Assembly (NCBI GenBank): GCA_963819645.1 | Contig: CAWFWZ010000001.1 | Span: 1,178,001 to 1,242,000 of the forward strand | Direction of reading: 5' to 3' | Length of the DNA stretch: 64,000 bases | Source: CAVVDY01 sp963819645 | GTDB lineage: Bacteria; Acidobacteriota; Terriglobia; Terriglobales; Acidobacteriaceae | In this document: positions 18,895-28,680 of the stretch, piece after piece | Numbering within the stretch: position 1 is the stretch's first letter | How the letters are laid out: the number at the start of each line of letters is the position of its first letter | The notes under the pieces: model-generated | What the model saw: only the letters and a program-made list of their open reading frames with translations | Database searches by the model: none | Told to the model about the DNA's origin: nothing | Program-made: the position numbers and the translations under genes

Positions 18895-20985
18895 TCATCG
18901 AAAGATGTTCCTCGTGGTGAGCGAAAAGTAGAACGCTCCTGGCACTTCCCCCGCGTGACGATTCGCATTCCAGGCATAGGCAGCTGTGAACATCATCGTA
19001 TTTGCCACCGTGAACCTGATTCCCGGTCCCGCGCCGTAGCGTGTTCCGCTGTAGTAGGCCGAAGCGGCGGGACCTATTTGTGCTACATCGAAAACGGCGA
19101 CCGGACTAATCGAGACGATATTAACTTCGGAAAGGACTTGATACATCAGCCGCTTCACGAAGGCCATAAACTTGTTGGCCTTGGCGGAGGCGTCGTTGTC
19201 AATAGCTGTGAGCTGCTGTTGGATTTTGGTGGCTGAGGCTTCGACGTCCTTCACAGGGGCTTCACTTACAGAAACTGAAGTAAGCGCCGTACGACAGGAA
19301 CTCACTACCTTTGAGAGAGGACTGGCACCGTCTGCAAGGAGATCATGAAGATCGTCGTACGCCCCGCTGGCGCTGGTATCGCTGCTAACCGCATCGTCAG
19401 CCGTTGTGGCGGAGGCCGTCAACGCCCCGACGCAGTCGTCGAACAGAGGCCCCGCGGACGTCGGCGTTCCCGTCTGAGCGGCCTTCACTGCGTCCCGAAG
19501 TGCATCTAGATGTGCCTGCAGCGTTGGAACCATTCTTCTAAGTGCATCCAGGCGGCGATCGTCACTTGCGTTCGCAGCTTCCAGTATGTTGGTAGCGGAA
19601 TTGAACTGTCCATTGAGTTTCTTGCACAGATCCTGCTTTGTGGCAAGCGCAGGCGGCACAGAGGGTGAGGACCGCAATTGTGCGCACAGCCGTTCGTTGA
19701 CGTTCAACTCCGCCGGTACGAGAGGCTTCCGCCAAGCCGTCGCCGCGAGGGTGAGATTATAGGAGAAGAAGGTTTTTGCGCCAATTCCACCACTCGTATT
19801 GTAGAAGCTGTTGGCCGGCAAACTTCGAATATATGGCTGCGAGAGTATTTTGAAAGACTGGTCCGATGAAAAGTAAGTTTGGCTGTTCCCTCCAAAGAAC
19901 AACTCGCCCACTGGAATTGTCTGGTTCACGCCGATGCCACCGGCCGCAAACGTCTGCTCGACTTCAACCTGTCTGTGATCGCCGAAGGGTGCCCAGAGCG
20001 CGTACTGCGCGTACCCGACTTGTTTGTGCCAAGCGGATAGCAACGAAGTATTCGTGGACCCTCCCAGTTCTAAGCCATAACCCGCGGAAAAGTCCTGGCG
20101 ATGTGACTGACCTGTGAAACCTCCGTAAAACTTAACCCCACTGTAACCACCGCTCGGAGTAACATTCGGGGCAAGGGTAGTGGCGGAAAATCCGCTCTGG
20201 TCATTCCCACCGCCTGCGACCGCGCCAAAGTGAAACACCAGGCTGCTCACGGGACGTGTAAACGCTGAGAAATTGGCAGTTAAACGGCCGCGGTTGAGGT
20301 CCGCCGCGGTCGTTGGCATGGACGAATTGGCATACTTTGCCGCCCACTCTGCGTGTGCCAACCAACTCGTAGTCGAATCGCGGTCCCCCTTAAGCTCCCC
20401 TTCAATCTGCCACAGCGTCGAGGACCCATAGCCCTGCACGGTGACGGTGTTGAGCGGCAGTGAACCAGAGTTCCATGAAACCGCCGCTGTGCCTCCCGCG
20501 TAAAACTTGTCAGTGGAGTTGTAACCGATATCCGGAGAGACGTGGAACGGACGCGGAACTGGAGCGGCTGCAGAAATAGGGTCTTGAACATTCGGAACAG
20601 TGATGTGCGGGGACACAGGGAGAGAAATGGCCACAAACGTGAGATCCAGCTCTCTTGGGAAGCAATTGCTGACGCTGGACGCCGAGATCTGGAGGTCAAC
20701 AGAGAGCCATCGATACTTCTCGACAAGCTTCATGGCCTCATTTACCTCTGACTGGTTGTAAGGCTTACCTTCAAGAGCCGCCACCGCCTTCGCTGCGGGG
20801 TCATCGGAACCCGACCAAAATCGCAGTTTACTCCATGGATCAACGATGGTCGCCTTGCGAACGTGAAAAGCGGAAAGCTGGTCAGGGGGTGGGCATTGGC
20901 TTCCTGCAGTAGTCACGTCTTGAGCTACCGCCCAAGACGAGACAATCAAGAGCAAAGATGCGCTTGATAACCACACGGATCTCAC
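18895..20985 (-). CDS. Omp85/TPS-like outer-membrane barrel protein with helical insertion
   Basis: About 696 residues from GTG 20985, chosen because AGGGAAGGA precedes it and a signal peptide follows at once (WLSSASLLLIVSSWAVAQ). Longer in-frame starts would overlap the upstream gene. A POTRA-like part (residues 30-130: YNQSEVNEAMKLVEKYRWLS) is followed by a beta-barrel rich in Gly/Tyr/Asn. The end is typical of Omp85/ShlB proteins: RYGAGPGIRFTVANTMMFT, then a last strand FYFSLTTRNIF. The unusual part is an insertion of roughly 180 residues (about 450-630) that is mostly helical and Ala/Ser/Asp-rich, with four cysteines, placed where a barrel loop should be. The family handles outer-membrane protein insertion or two-partner secretion; no TpsA-like substrate gene adjoins. 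Confidence 0.6.
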   Translation of the reverse strand: MRSVWLSSASLLLIVSSWAVAQDVTTAGSQCPPPDQLSAFHVRKATIVDPWSKLRFWSGSDDPAAKAVAALEGKPYNQSEVNEAMKLVEKYRWLSVDLQISASSVSNCFPRELDLTFVAISLPVSPHITVPNVQDPISAAAPVPRPFHVSPDIGYNSTDKFYAGGTAAVSWNSGSLPLNTVTVQGYGSSTLWQIEGELKGDRDSTTSWLAHAEWAAKYANSSMPTTAADLNRGRLTANFSAFTRPVSSLVFHFGAVAGGGNDQSGFSATTLAPNVTPSGGYSGVKFYGGFTGQSHRQDFSAGYGLELGGSTNTSLLSAWHKQVGYAQYALWAPFGDHRQVEVEQTFAAGGIGVNQTIPVGELFFGGNSQTYFSSDQSFKILSQPYIRSLPANSFYNTSGGIGAKTFFSYNLTLAATAWRKPLVPAELNVNERLCAQLRSSPSVPPALATKQDLCKKLNGQFNSATNILEAANASDDRRLDALRRMVPTLQAHLDALRDAVKAAQTGTPTSAGPLFDDCVGALTASATTADDAVSSDTSASGAYDDLHDLLADGASPLSKVVSSCRTALTSVSVSEAPVKDVEASATKIQQQLTAIDNDASAKANKFMAFVKRLMYQVLSEVNIVSISPVAVFDVAQIGPAASAYYSGTRYGAGPGIRFTVANTMMFTAAYAWNANRHAGEVPGAFYFSLTTRNIFR

Positions 20986-20998
20986 TGATGTCCTTCCC

Positions 20999-21418
20999 TT
21001 AGCTCGGATTAGGCGTAATGGTCTGTTGCACGCTGGCTTTCTTGGTCGGCGAATCCACATTTGGATTCTTGGCAGTGTCGGCCGCTTTGCCGAGGGCATG
21101 GCGAGCCTGTTTCTTGCTCAGGCCGTCGTCGGCCACGGATTCGGCATCGTCGTTCAGTGCCGCATCGACCTCCACCTCTAAATCGACAAGAGCATCCCCG
21201 AACTGATCGGTCTTCTTAGCGCGCTCAAATAACTGGAAATCTATTGTCCACTTGACAATGTCGTTGTCGACCGATTTCTGTAGCTCAAAAATGACCCTGC
21301 GTAGTCCCTCTGACGTGTTGAGTGTAAACTTGACGTGAATGCCAACGATCTCGCGAGCGGTAACGGGTTGCTGCGAAGCCGTCGCGAGGCTCGAGCCTGT
21401 AGTTCCTGTAGTAGCCAT
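20999..21418 (-). CDS. Hypothetical 139-residue protein
   Basis: No family recognised. AGGAGGACTTC directly before ATG 21418 is a near-perfect ribosome binding site, so the gene is real. The centre is beta-rich (IVGIHVKFTLNTSEGLRRVI, VKWTIDFQLFERA). The C-terminal third is charged and helical (KKQARHALGKAADTAK). It has no signal peptide and is therefore probably cytoplasmic. It ends 13 bases before the start of the Omp85-like gene, so the two form an operon. It may be an accessory or chaperone of that system, which is a guess from position only. Confidence 0.65.
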   Translation of the reverse strand: MATTGTTGSSLATASQQPVTAREIVGIHVKFTLNTSEGLRRVIFELQKSVDNDIVKWTIDFQLFERAKKTDQFGDALVDLEVEVDAALNDDAESVADDGLSKKQARHALGKAADTAKNPNVDSPTKKASVQQTITPNPS

Positions 21419-22015
21419 TGAAGTCCTCCTGTTTCGCTACAATCAAACTGCCTCAGCTCGGTTCGGCCACAATCGGCATAGCGTTCGTTGTTTTTCTCAA
21501 ACGGATAGCATCGTGGCTATCTAAGCCATATTCAATAGAGCTATCGGCGTTACTCCCTTCTATGAGACCATTGTGCGATTCGAGGGGCTAAGGCAGGTCG
21601 ACGGAGTAGCCGCGTTCCTCTTGAACACTCATCAAAACCTTGTAAAAAGTGATTCAGAATTGGTACGCGTGTCTGCATATTGCAGTAGTGTGAGAATGCT
21701 GTCCATGGCCAAAAGGTGGGGCGAGGGGAAAGTAGTTATGCTTCATAGACGCGCTGGTGGTTCCGAGGCCGGCCTTCGGTCACCAGAGACGGGTTTGCCA
21801 AGGGTGACGCGGCCAGACTGCTCAACTCCCCGGCGTGAGACACAATAGAAGGGCTGCGCGATCGGGAAATTCTCTTGGTGGGCTTGCAGGTGTGCCCAGC
21901 CGCAGCTAACGACATTAATTCCGAATCTTAGGGTAGGAAACTCTGCTTGGCCTCGCCGGCCAACTTATTCTGTAGGGCTATTCTGCAATCGGAGACAAAC
22001 AAACCGGAGGGCACA
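21419..22015 (+). other. Divergent intergenic region
   Basis: About 600 bases between the divergent start of the 139-residue gene and the muramidase gene. Promoters for both must lie here. I could not assign -35/-10 boxes confidently and see no protein-like frame. Several short open frames lack ribosome binding sites. Confidence 0.35.
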
Positions 22016-22819
22016 ATGGCAGTTTCTGAGTTTCAGGGAATTGCACTCGCAATGTCGGGGGACGGTCTATCTTCAGCGGGTGAAATGCTCGGTGTACACG
22101 GCGCCGAGATATGGACCGTCCTCGCAGTCGAAACTTAAGGATGCGGATTCTTGTCGGATCGCAGGCCTGTAATCCTTTACGAGCGTCACATTTTTCATCG
22201 GCTCACTGGCGGCAAATTCGATGATGGCGATATCAGTGATCGAGCGCCTGGCGGATACGGAGCGTTGGGTCCACATCAATATGATCGCCTCGCACGTGCG
22301 ATGTCTCATGACAGAACGGCCGCGCTGCAGAGTGCCTCTTGGGGAGTCGGTCAGATCATGGGCGAGAACTTTCGGGCGGCTGGATTTTCCGATGTCGACT
22401 CGATGGTCGACGCCATGACAAAGAGCGAGGATCAGCAACTCGCCGCCATGGCCAAATTTCTCCTGAATGGGAAGTTGCATCTTGCACTGCGCTCCCACGA
22501 TTGGACGTCGTTTGCTCGAGGATACAACGGACCAAACTTCGCGATTAACCAATACGACAAAAGGCTGAACGCCGAATTTCAAAAGATAAACGCGGCAGGA
22601 GTACCCGATCTGCTGGTGCGAGCCGCGCAGCTGTATCTGACCTACTTGGGATTTGATCCTCATGGAATTGACGGAGTGGCCGGGACCCGGACGCACTCGG
22701 CTCTGGCTCAGTTTCAACAAAAGCGTGGATTGCCGATAACAGACTCGATCGATGCGACGACCGTGACACAGCTGGTGAGCGCGTTGTCGGTGGCCGCCAT
22801 GGGCGCGACCGGAGCATAG
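22016..22819 (+). pseudogene. DUF3380 N-acetylmuramidase with peptidoglycan-binding domain, internal stop codon
   Basis: Endolysin-like enzyme of about 267 codons. GGAGG precedes ATG 22016. The first 40 codons give the usual helix ending in VLAVET. Codon 41 is TAA (22136-22138). The same frame then continues as GCGFLSDRRPVILYERHIFHRL, exactly where the family has VETxGxGF. There is no frameshift; AAA or AAG to TAA would explain it. Downstream are the N-acetylmuramidase domain (SASWGVGQIMG) and a C-terminal peptidoglycan-binding-1 domain (GFDPHGIDGVAGTRTHSALA). AAGGA precedes TTG 22151, so translation could restart there. That product would lack Glu39 of the VET motif, which I take to be the catalytic acid. 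Confidence 0.75.
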
Positions 22820-22925
22820 TCTCCGTATTGGTGTCACTTGTGGGTCTCGGCCATCAGATAGTCTCCGATTTGCGCCTCGAACGACTCCGGCAGCGGTAAT
22901 GAGTGAAGCTCATTTCCCACGAGAA

Positions 22926-22957
22926 CAACAGGGCCGACTATGAGGTCGGCCCTGTTG
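22926..22957. terminator. Strong hairpin between convergent genes
   Basis: A perfect 13-base-pair stem (CAACAGGGCCGAC at 22926-22938 with its complement at 22945-22957) has a 6-base loop. It lies between the end of the muramidase gene and the end of the arylsulfotransferase gene. Neither side has a strong T-run, so it may act as a bidirectional or protein-assisted terminator. Confidence 0.6.
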
Positions 22958-22984
22958 GTACAGTGAAATACGCCTGCAACTATC

Positions 22985-24853
22985 CTATGGCCAGGTGGGA
23001 GTATAGAGGTTCGGCAGCCGATAGGTACGGTAGGATGCGGAATTCGCGTGTATTTGATACACAATTTCGCCCTGCAGATCGAGCTCCGTCGACTCCGCCT
23101 CGGTTTGATTGATAAACCCGTTGCCATAGCTCGCGAACAGCCCGCCCATTTGCAGGAAATCGGCGCTGCCGAGAGCCGACGAGTAAGCACCGAGATCGCC
23201 CAAGGTCACGAAAGAGGCAGTCTTCTTGACCTCGCTGACCAGCAACAGCATTCCGCGGCTGTTCTGGTTTCCACCGCACTGCGAATTACGCAGATTGCCG
23301 TCATCGAAAACCGTCATCACCTCTACTCCAATCTCAGTTTTCGACGCTCCCTGAAATGCCGGGTCGTGTTGATGGGTGAACCAGGGAAAGACGTCCGGGT
23401 TACCGCAGGTAATGGGTGGCGGGTTCGTGAGAGTGAAGTCGCCGTAGGGGCCCATCCTCCAGAGGATGCTTCCGTCTCCCTGCCCGTTCTGGTAATTCAC
23501 CTTGATCAAGTAGTCCTGGGCGCGTTCCGACAGAAGGAGGTTTCCGTCATCTGCCAACTGAACCGCATTGCTGTGCAACCAGTCGTTGGCCTGGGTGAAA
23601 TTCTCGTTAAACTTGGGACATCCGCCGCTGTTGTGCATGCAGATATCGTTCAACGTGGCTTTGCGGGCGAGATTGTCGTGGTCGAACGAGTCCCACGCCC
23701 AGAGTAGCTGCATATTGTGATCGACGACCAGGATCATGTCGCCAAGGATGTCGACCGGATTCTGCTCCGTACCTCCCTGGTACATGGTCGACACCAGGTC
23801 GTGTGATCCCAGAATGATGATGTTTCCGTTGGGTAGGCGACGAGTTTCATGGGTATTGAAATCGTTCATCGTCGCATATCCTTTTCTCACTAGCTGCTCG
23901 TTCAGAATGTCAACATTAGTTTCCAGCGTTACATTGCCTGCCAAGTCGTATTCCCTGAATGTCATGTCATCGGGGAAAGAAAACAAATTGCCACCAGGTT
24001 CCATGCGAGTCACGAACAAAGGCCCGGGAAAGTACCAAAGTACATTGCCGAACAGATCGGTTGCAGTCTGCCAGTAGGTAGTCTGTCCGGTGGGAAAGAA
24101 TCCCCAATAGACAATGGGAAAATTTGCATCATGCTCTGTAGGAGGAACGTTGACCGTGAAGGTAGCTTTTGGGTAGTCCGATGGTAGCGGCCCCGTCAGG
24201 AACGGCACATCCGCTCCCGAATTAAAGAAATTAGGACCAGTCTCTTCCCAATGCATCAGGTATTGTGTCGACGGCAGCATTCCGGCGATATAGAAATTGG
24301 CGCTACTCTGCGAGCACGCAACCGAATTGGTTGTACTAGAGACATTTGAGTTAACCGGGTGAAAGCGAACCAGCAACGTGTGACCTGACGTACACGGTGG
24401 CCCACTGAACAACGCTACTAGAGGATGAGAGGTTGAATGCACCGCGGATCCTCCGGGCGACGTCACCCAGGGCAAGATGACATACTCCACGGAAGCTGGT
24501 GGGTAGGTGGTATAAGGCTGCTGCGTAATATCACGCACGGTCACGCTGATCCGGTAGGTTCCCTCTACGGTGTGAGGTACCCAGGTAAATGTATTCGGGG
24601 TGTTGAAGTCTTTCACAATTTGGTATTGATTGTTAAATGTTACGGCGAATTGGTAGTCGTATATATGCCCTAGAAACGGGCTGTGTACGGTGGCAGTCCA
24701 GTCAATACTGGTACCCAGGAATTGTGGGCTGGAGACGCTGGGCAAAAGAGTAATTGACACCCCCGCGGACTTGATTGTGGCGGCGAAACTACCGGCAGTA
24801 AAGAGGCTCACTAGAAATAAGCTTGCAATAGCTAGACGACACATCCTTACCAC
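22985..24853 (-). CDS. Arylsulfotransferase (ASST) family protein
   Basis: About 622 residues from GTG 24853, which has GGAGG six bases upstream. ATG 24844 is four codons in and upstream ATGs are unlikely. Signal peptide RLAIASLFLVSLFTAGSFAA, so the protein is periplasmic or secreted. An N-terminal Ig-like/fibronectin part (residues 25-240) is followed by the six-bladed ASST propeller. Likely active-site surroundings are THETRRLPNGNIIILGS and DWLHSNAVQL, the latter matching the region of the catalytic histidine that is transiently sulfated in the family. The reaction is transfer of sulfate from a phenolic ester to another phenol. It stands alone, without dsbA/dsbB-like partners. Confidence 0.82.
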   Translation of the reverse strand: MVRMCRLAIASLFLVSLFTAGSFAATIKSAGVSITLLPSVSSPQFLGTSIDWTATVHSPFLGHIYDYQFAVTFNNQYQIVKDFNTPNTFTWVPHTVEGTYRISVTVRDITQQPYTTYPPASVEYVILPWVTSPGGSAVHSTSHPLVALFSGPPCTSGHTLLVRFHPVNSNVSSTTNSVACSQSSANFYIAGMLPSTQYLMHWEETGPNFFNSGADVPFLTGPLPSDYPKATFTVNVPPTEHDANFPIVYWGFFPTGQTTYWQTATDLFGNVLWYFPGPLFVTRMEPGGNLFSFPDDMTFREYDLAGNVTLETNVDILNEQLVRKGYATMNDFNTHETRRLPNGNIIILGSHDLVSTMYQGGTEQNPVDILGDMILVVDHNMQLLWAWDSFDHDNLARKATLNDICMHNSGGCPKFNENFTQANDWLHSNAVQLADDGNLLLSERAQDYLIKVNYQNGQGDGSILWRMGPYGDFTLTNPPPITCGNPDVFPWFTHQHDPAFQGASKTEIGVEVMTVFDDGNLRNSQCGGNQNSRGMLLLVSEVKKTASFVTLGDLGAYSSALGSADFLQMGGLFASYGNGFINQTEAESTELDLQGEIVYQIHANSASYRTYRLPNLYTPTWP

Positions 24854-25282
24854 GACACACCTCCGGTGTGAAAATGTTGGGTAGAGTGAAATCTTATGCA
24901 CGAACCATGTTGGCCTAAGGAATCGTTCCGTACGTCGGGTAGTAGATTTCGATCCTTCTTCCTTTCACTTGCGACGAAGTGTGCGCGCGAACACAAGGAG
25001 AGTGGCCGGATTCTAAAACAGCTCCGCCACTCAGATGTGTCCTAAAGCAGGCTCATTCATTCGAATATGCAAGGTGCGTCTATATAGACGAAGGGCGGTA
25101 TTCCGATTGCAACAGCACAGGCGCGATTTCGAAGTGGAAGCGCTAGAAGGTATAAAGCTGTGCAGGAGTTTATCTCTATTTGCGAGAAAGTGACAAGAGA
25201 TGTTTTGCGCACTTCGAAATTGAATAGTGACCTCACTGGTATTTTTGTCGATATTCATCAATTATCTTGTCGAAATAAGAAG
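24854..25282 (-). other. Intergenic region, nothing firm
   Basis: About 430 bases upstream of the arylsulfotransferase gene and downstream of the small helical gene. A 76-codon frame at 25031-25261 (minus) has no ribosome binding site and an unlikely composition (clusters of Cys, Arg, Ser). I do not call it. Confidence 0.35.
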
Positions 25283-25783
25283 CTATGACCTGGTTACGCC
25301 ATTTTGCGCCAACTTGCCGATAGCTTCGGCGTGTCGTATGGCAGATTCGTGCAGATCGTAAGCAACAAGCGCTTTGCGCGCGCCTTCGCGAGCCAGGCTG
25401 GTACTCATGCGTTGTTCAGCTTCGGCGAAAACGTCTTCCGCCGTCTCATGCGCGTCGTAGGCCTCATCATCTGCTTGCATCACCTGCCTGACCGCATTCA
25501 TGGCGTGGTCACCGATCTCTATAGCTTTGATCTTTGTGCCGACACTACCATTCTTGCGCGTACGTTTACCTCTCCTGTCCTCCGAGAGCAACTGGTTGTA
25601 AGCATGCTTCAGGTCGTCGCTCCAGGTTGCTTTAACCTTCTTTTCCAAAGCGTCAAGCGCGGCTCTGGCGTCATCGGCCGCCGCACGCACCCGCTTTTTC
25701 TCCATCATCCATTTCAGAACCCCCCACTCGATTCCTTCTGACATGATGGCCCTTGCGTGTTCGACGGCAGAAAGCTTTCGCAT
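25283..25783 (-). CDS. Hypothetical helical protein
   Basis: 166 residues from ATG 25783, preceded by AAGGAGAG; the longer in-frame start upstream lacks this. The composition is almost entirely helical and charged (ADDARAALDALEKKVKATW, MSTSLAREGARKALVAYDLH). It has a basic patch RRGKRTRKNG and many acidic/His residues later, so it could be a small nucleic-acid- or protein-binding factor or a stress protein. No family recognised. It starts 52 bases after the end of the GMC oxidoreductase gene on the same strand, so it may be the last gene of that operon. Confidence 0.65.
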   Translation of the reverse strand: MRKLSAVEHARAIMSEGIEWGVLKWMMEKKRVRAAADDARAALDALEKKVKATWSDDLKHAYNQLLSEDRRGKRTRKNGSVGTKIKAIEIGDHAMNAVRQVMQADDEAYDAHETAEDVFAEAEQRMSTSLAREGARKALVAYDLHESAIRHAEAIGKLAQNGVTRS

Positions 25784-25835
25784 TGTGAATCTCTCCTTAT
25801 GGTTTTGTCGGCACGGATGGACGAGATACAAACTG

Positions 25836-27524
25836 TCACTGCTGGATCTCTTGCTGCGCGGCGGCAGGTTCGAACTCTGAGGCGGCATCATCCCAGGTTG
25901 TATTGCTTGCCGACGAAATGAAACTCATGGCCCGCTCGGCCAGTGCGGTGATCGTGAGACTGGGATTCACCCCAAGATTCGCCGAGACTACGGAACCGTC
26001 GCAGATGTACATGTTCTTGTAGCCGAAGACGCGATGGCGAACGTCAACCACACCGCGGCTCGGCGAGTCGGCGATCACGCACCCGCCAATGCAGTGCGCG
26101 GTAGCCGGAACATTGAACAGGATTTCCGGTAGCATGCTCATCGGCGTCCCTCCCGACAGTTCAGCAACTTTTCTCGCGAACGCGTTGGCCTGCGGAATGT
26201 ACGTCGGCACCTTGGCTCCGCGACTGACTAGAAAGTTTCCGGAATGGCCAGAACCATGGGCGCTGCCATGCCATCTCGATGTGTCCTTCCAGCGCCTGCA
26301 TGCACAGCAGGATCACGCTTTCGCGTGCCCATCCCCGCGGCCAAAATACTTGCATGGTTTTGATCGGGTGCCGCACCGCGAAGCGAAAGACATTTCTCAG
26401 CCAGAGTGCGATTCGTTGCGAGCCCGGGCGGCCATCGGTGAGGAGCGTACTAAGGAGACTCATGGCGTCGGAGCCGCTCGGATAGCGGACCGCCTCGATG
26501 TGGGTGTCTTCGTCGATATAAACGCCGGAACCGATGGCGATGCCCTTCGACAGGTCGTCGTCGCAGCCAGCGACCCGAACTCCGATGAGCGACTCGGAAT
26601 TGGTGCGGACATACTTTCCCAGTCGCTCGCTGATGGCGGGCAAGGAGCCCTTCTCGCGGAGATGAAACAGCAGCTCCATGGTGCCGAGCGCCGAGGCAGA
26701 GAGAACAACGCCGCGACAAGTGAAGCGCCGCGGCTGCCGGCGAATCCAGGCGGTGGATTTCTCCGTGTGAACTTCGTATCCCGAGGCGCCGTTGGTGGTC
26801 GCATCCAGCGGACGTCACGTCGACGACTTTGGTTTCGGCGAAGATCTGAACCCCACGCTTTTCGGCCAGGTACAGATAGTTCAGGTCCAAGGTATTCTTC
26901 GCGCCGTGCTGGCAGCCCATCATGCAGCCGCCGCACGCATTACACGTACTTCGCTCAGGACCTTCGCCGCCAAAAAACGGATCGGGATAGGTCTGCTTGA
27001 CCGGTTCTCCAGCCGCCGACTGGAAGATGCCGACGCGCGTGCGATAGAAGGTGTGGCCGCATCCGCTGGCCTCGGCACTTTTTTTCAGAAGAAGGTCGGC
27101 GGGTCCCAGGATCCGGTTCTCGATGATGCCGAGCATGCGCGATGCGGTCGCGAAATGCTGTGGCATTTCCGTCTTCCAATCGGCCAACCCAGCCCACGAA
27201 CCCATGTCCCATACTTTGTCGGGAGCGCGAAAGCAAAGTACTGGCGTAGGTGATCGAACCTCCGCCGACGGCGCAGCCATGCAGGATGGTGACGTGCCGG
27301 AAGAATCGCATGTTGAAGAAACCGCGCAACCCGAGCCGCGGCCGCCAAAACCAGCGATGGATGGACCAACTGGTGCGCGGCAGATTCTGCGGTGTCCAGC
27401 GCCGCCCCATCTCCATCACCGCGACTCGATGTCCCTTTTCAGCCAGCCGAAGGGCGGAAACGCTACCGCCGAATCCCGACCCGATGATGATGAAGTCGTA
27501 ATCGAATTGCTGATCCGGGCTCAT
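25836..27524 (-). pseudogene. GMC oxidoreductase (cholesterol oxidase-like), three frameshifts
   Basis: FAD-dependent alcohol/sterol oxidoreductase of about 560 residues. ATG 27524 has GAGGAG just upstream and overlaps the end of the esterase gene (ATGA). The N-terminal FAD-binding motif is clear (DFIIIGSGFGGSVSALRLAE), as is the Cys-rich cluster CNACGGCMMGCQHGAKNTL. The C-terminal GMC domain has AHCIGGCVIADSP and SVVSANLGVNPSLTITALAERA. The frame is broken near 27236, near 26816 and at the A-run near 26232. At each point, deleting one base restores a family-like sequence: LLRAPDKVWD, VDVRPLDATT and KLLVSRGAKVPTYIP. All three are single-base insertions. The gene ends an operon of lipid genes and may oxidise a long-chain alcohol or sterol-like lipid (inference). 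Confidence 0.82.
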
Positions 27525-28564
27525 CGCTCCTCTTGACCCGCGGGTTGGGGAACCAGCTTCTGCTGCGAATGCAAATGCGCACCGATGACATCTCTAATAC
27601 GGCGCAATGCCGCGGCACTCTGCGGAGCGTCGGGTCCGAACAGTTGGAAGTCGTGATTCATGTCGTCCCAGGCATCCAGGGTGACGTCTGCGCCCTGGCT
27701 TCTCGCTACGTCGGCGAAGGCTTGAATGCTCTCGAACAAAACCTCACAGCGTCCGGCCTGGATATAGATTGGAGGCAAGCCGCGCAAATCAGCCAGCACT
27801 GGCGATACCAGCGGAGCGCTGCGCTGCGCGGTATCACAGAACCAGTCAGCCCAGCGGCCGAGCATGTCTGGTTCGATATAGTCGCAGTCGTTACTTGTGG
27901 GCTGAATGTTGAAATCAGTTGCGGGCGAAAGGACGACGGCGAGTGATGGCAGCGGGAGCTTCAATTCACGCGCTCGCAGCAGCAACGCGAGTGTGAGATT
28001 ACCTCCAGCCGAATCGCCGGCAACGACCAGGCTGTCTAGACTAACGCCGGAGTCGAGCAGCCAACGATATGCACTGAGAGCGTCGTCCAGTTGGGAAGGG
28101 AAGCGATACTCCGGCGAGAGCCGATAGTCGAGCGCAAACGTTTTCGACTTTGCCGCCTGCGTGATCAGCGCAATGAAGTTCGCATACGACTGCGGGTAGA
28201 AGCTGTATCCGCCACCATGAAGGTACAGCATCGTGACTTGAGGCTGACTGCCGTTGACGGAGAACCAGCTTCCCTTGAAGTTCTGCTGCGATACCGGCGT
28301 GATGGTTACTGCGGACAGTGCGGGCGAGCGAAGAACGATCGAATCCAGGAAGCTGCGCGCCTCTTGCACGTCGGCCATACCGAACGCCGCAACGAGTTGC
28401 CGCTTCAGCAGTTCGGTTGCGACTTCCACCCACCGGTTCCAGGACGGCCGGCGTGGCCCTTTGAGCAAGCGACGCGCCGACACCGCAGCCGCCGCTCGAG
28501 CCAGCATTGCGGCGCTCCGTATCCGGTACCGCACGGGGCCCTGAAAATCAATTCGCGCAAACAT
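27521..28564 (-). CDS. HSL-type alpha/beta hydrolase (esterase/lipase)
   Basis: 347 residues. Hormone-sensitive-lipase family marks are present: oxyanion-hole HGGG at residues 116-119 and nucleophile GDSAG with Ser185. A late acid lies in the region AGRCEVLFE, where the usual Asp appears as Glu or is displaced. The catalytic His is in MNHDFQLF. No signal peptide. Such enzymes hydrolyse short- to medium-chain acyl esters in the cytoplasm. The stop overlaps the start of the GMC oxidoreductase gene. The gene sits 116 bases after the WS/DGAT gene, suggesting a role in turnover of wax esters or acylglycerols. Confidence 0.85.
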   Translation of the reverse strand: MFARIDFQGPVRYRIRSAAMLARAAAAVSARRLLKGPRRPSWNRWVEVATELLKRQLVAAFGMADVQEARSFLDSIVLRSPALSAVTITPVSQQNFKGSWFSVNGSQPQVTMLYLHGGGYSFYPQSYANFIALITQAAKSKTFALDYRLSPEYRFPSQLDDALSAYRWLLDSGVSLDSLVVAGDSAGGNLTLALLLRARELKLPLPSLAVVLSPATDFNIQPTSNDCDYIEPDMLGRWADWFCDTAQRSAPLVSPVLADLRGLPPIYIQAGRCEVLFESIQAFADVARSQGADVTLDAWDDMNHDFQLFGPDAPQSAAALRRIRDVIGAHLHSQQKLVPQPAGQEER

Positions 28565-28680
28565 GTGACGTTCGTCTTGCTAAGCGCACTGAATCACGCC
28601 AGCGCGCAACGGCGTTTCGATCGCAATCAGCGCCTTCGAAGAGGCGAAGCCAACCAAGATTCATTTCCGCCGGGTCTCCG

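Noticed and set aside
12303..22819. Prophage
   Set aside because: Two muramidase genes are present, but there is no integrase, terminase, portal, capsid or tail gene and no attachment repeats.
25031..25261. 76-codon minus-strand frame
   Set aside because: No ribosome binding site, odd Cys/Arg clusters, no relation to neighbours.
26089..27000. 303-codon plus-strand frame
   Set aside because: Antisense to the frameshifted GMC oxidoreductase, which has clear FAD-binding and C-terminal motifs on the minus strand.
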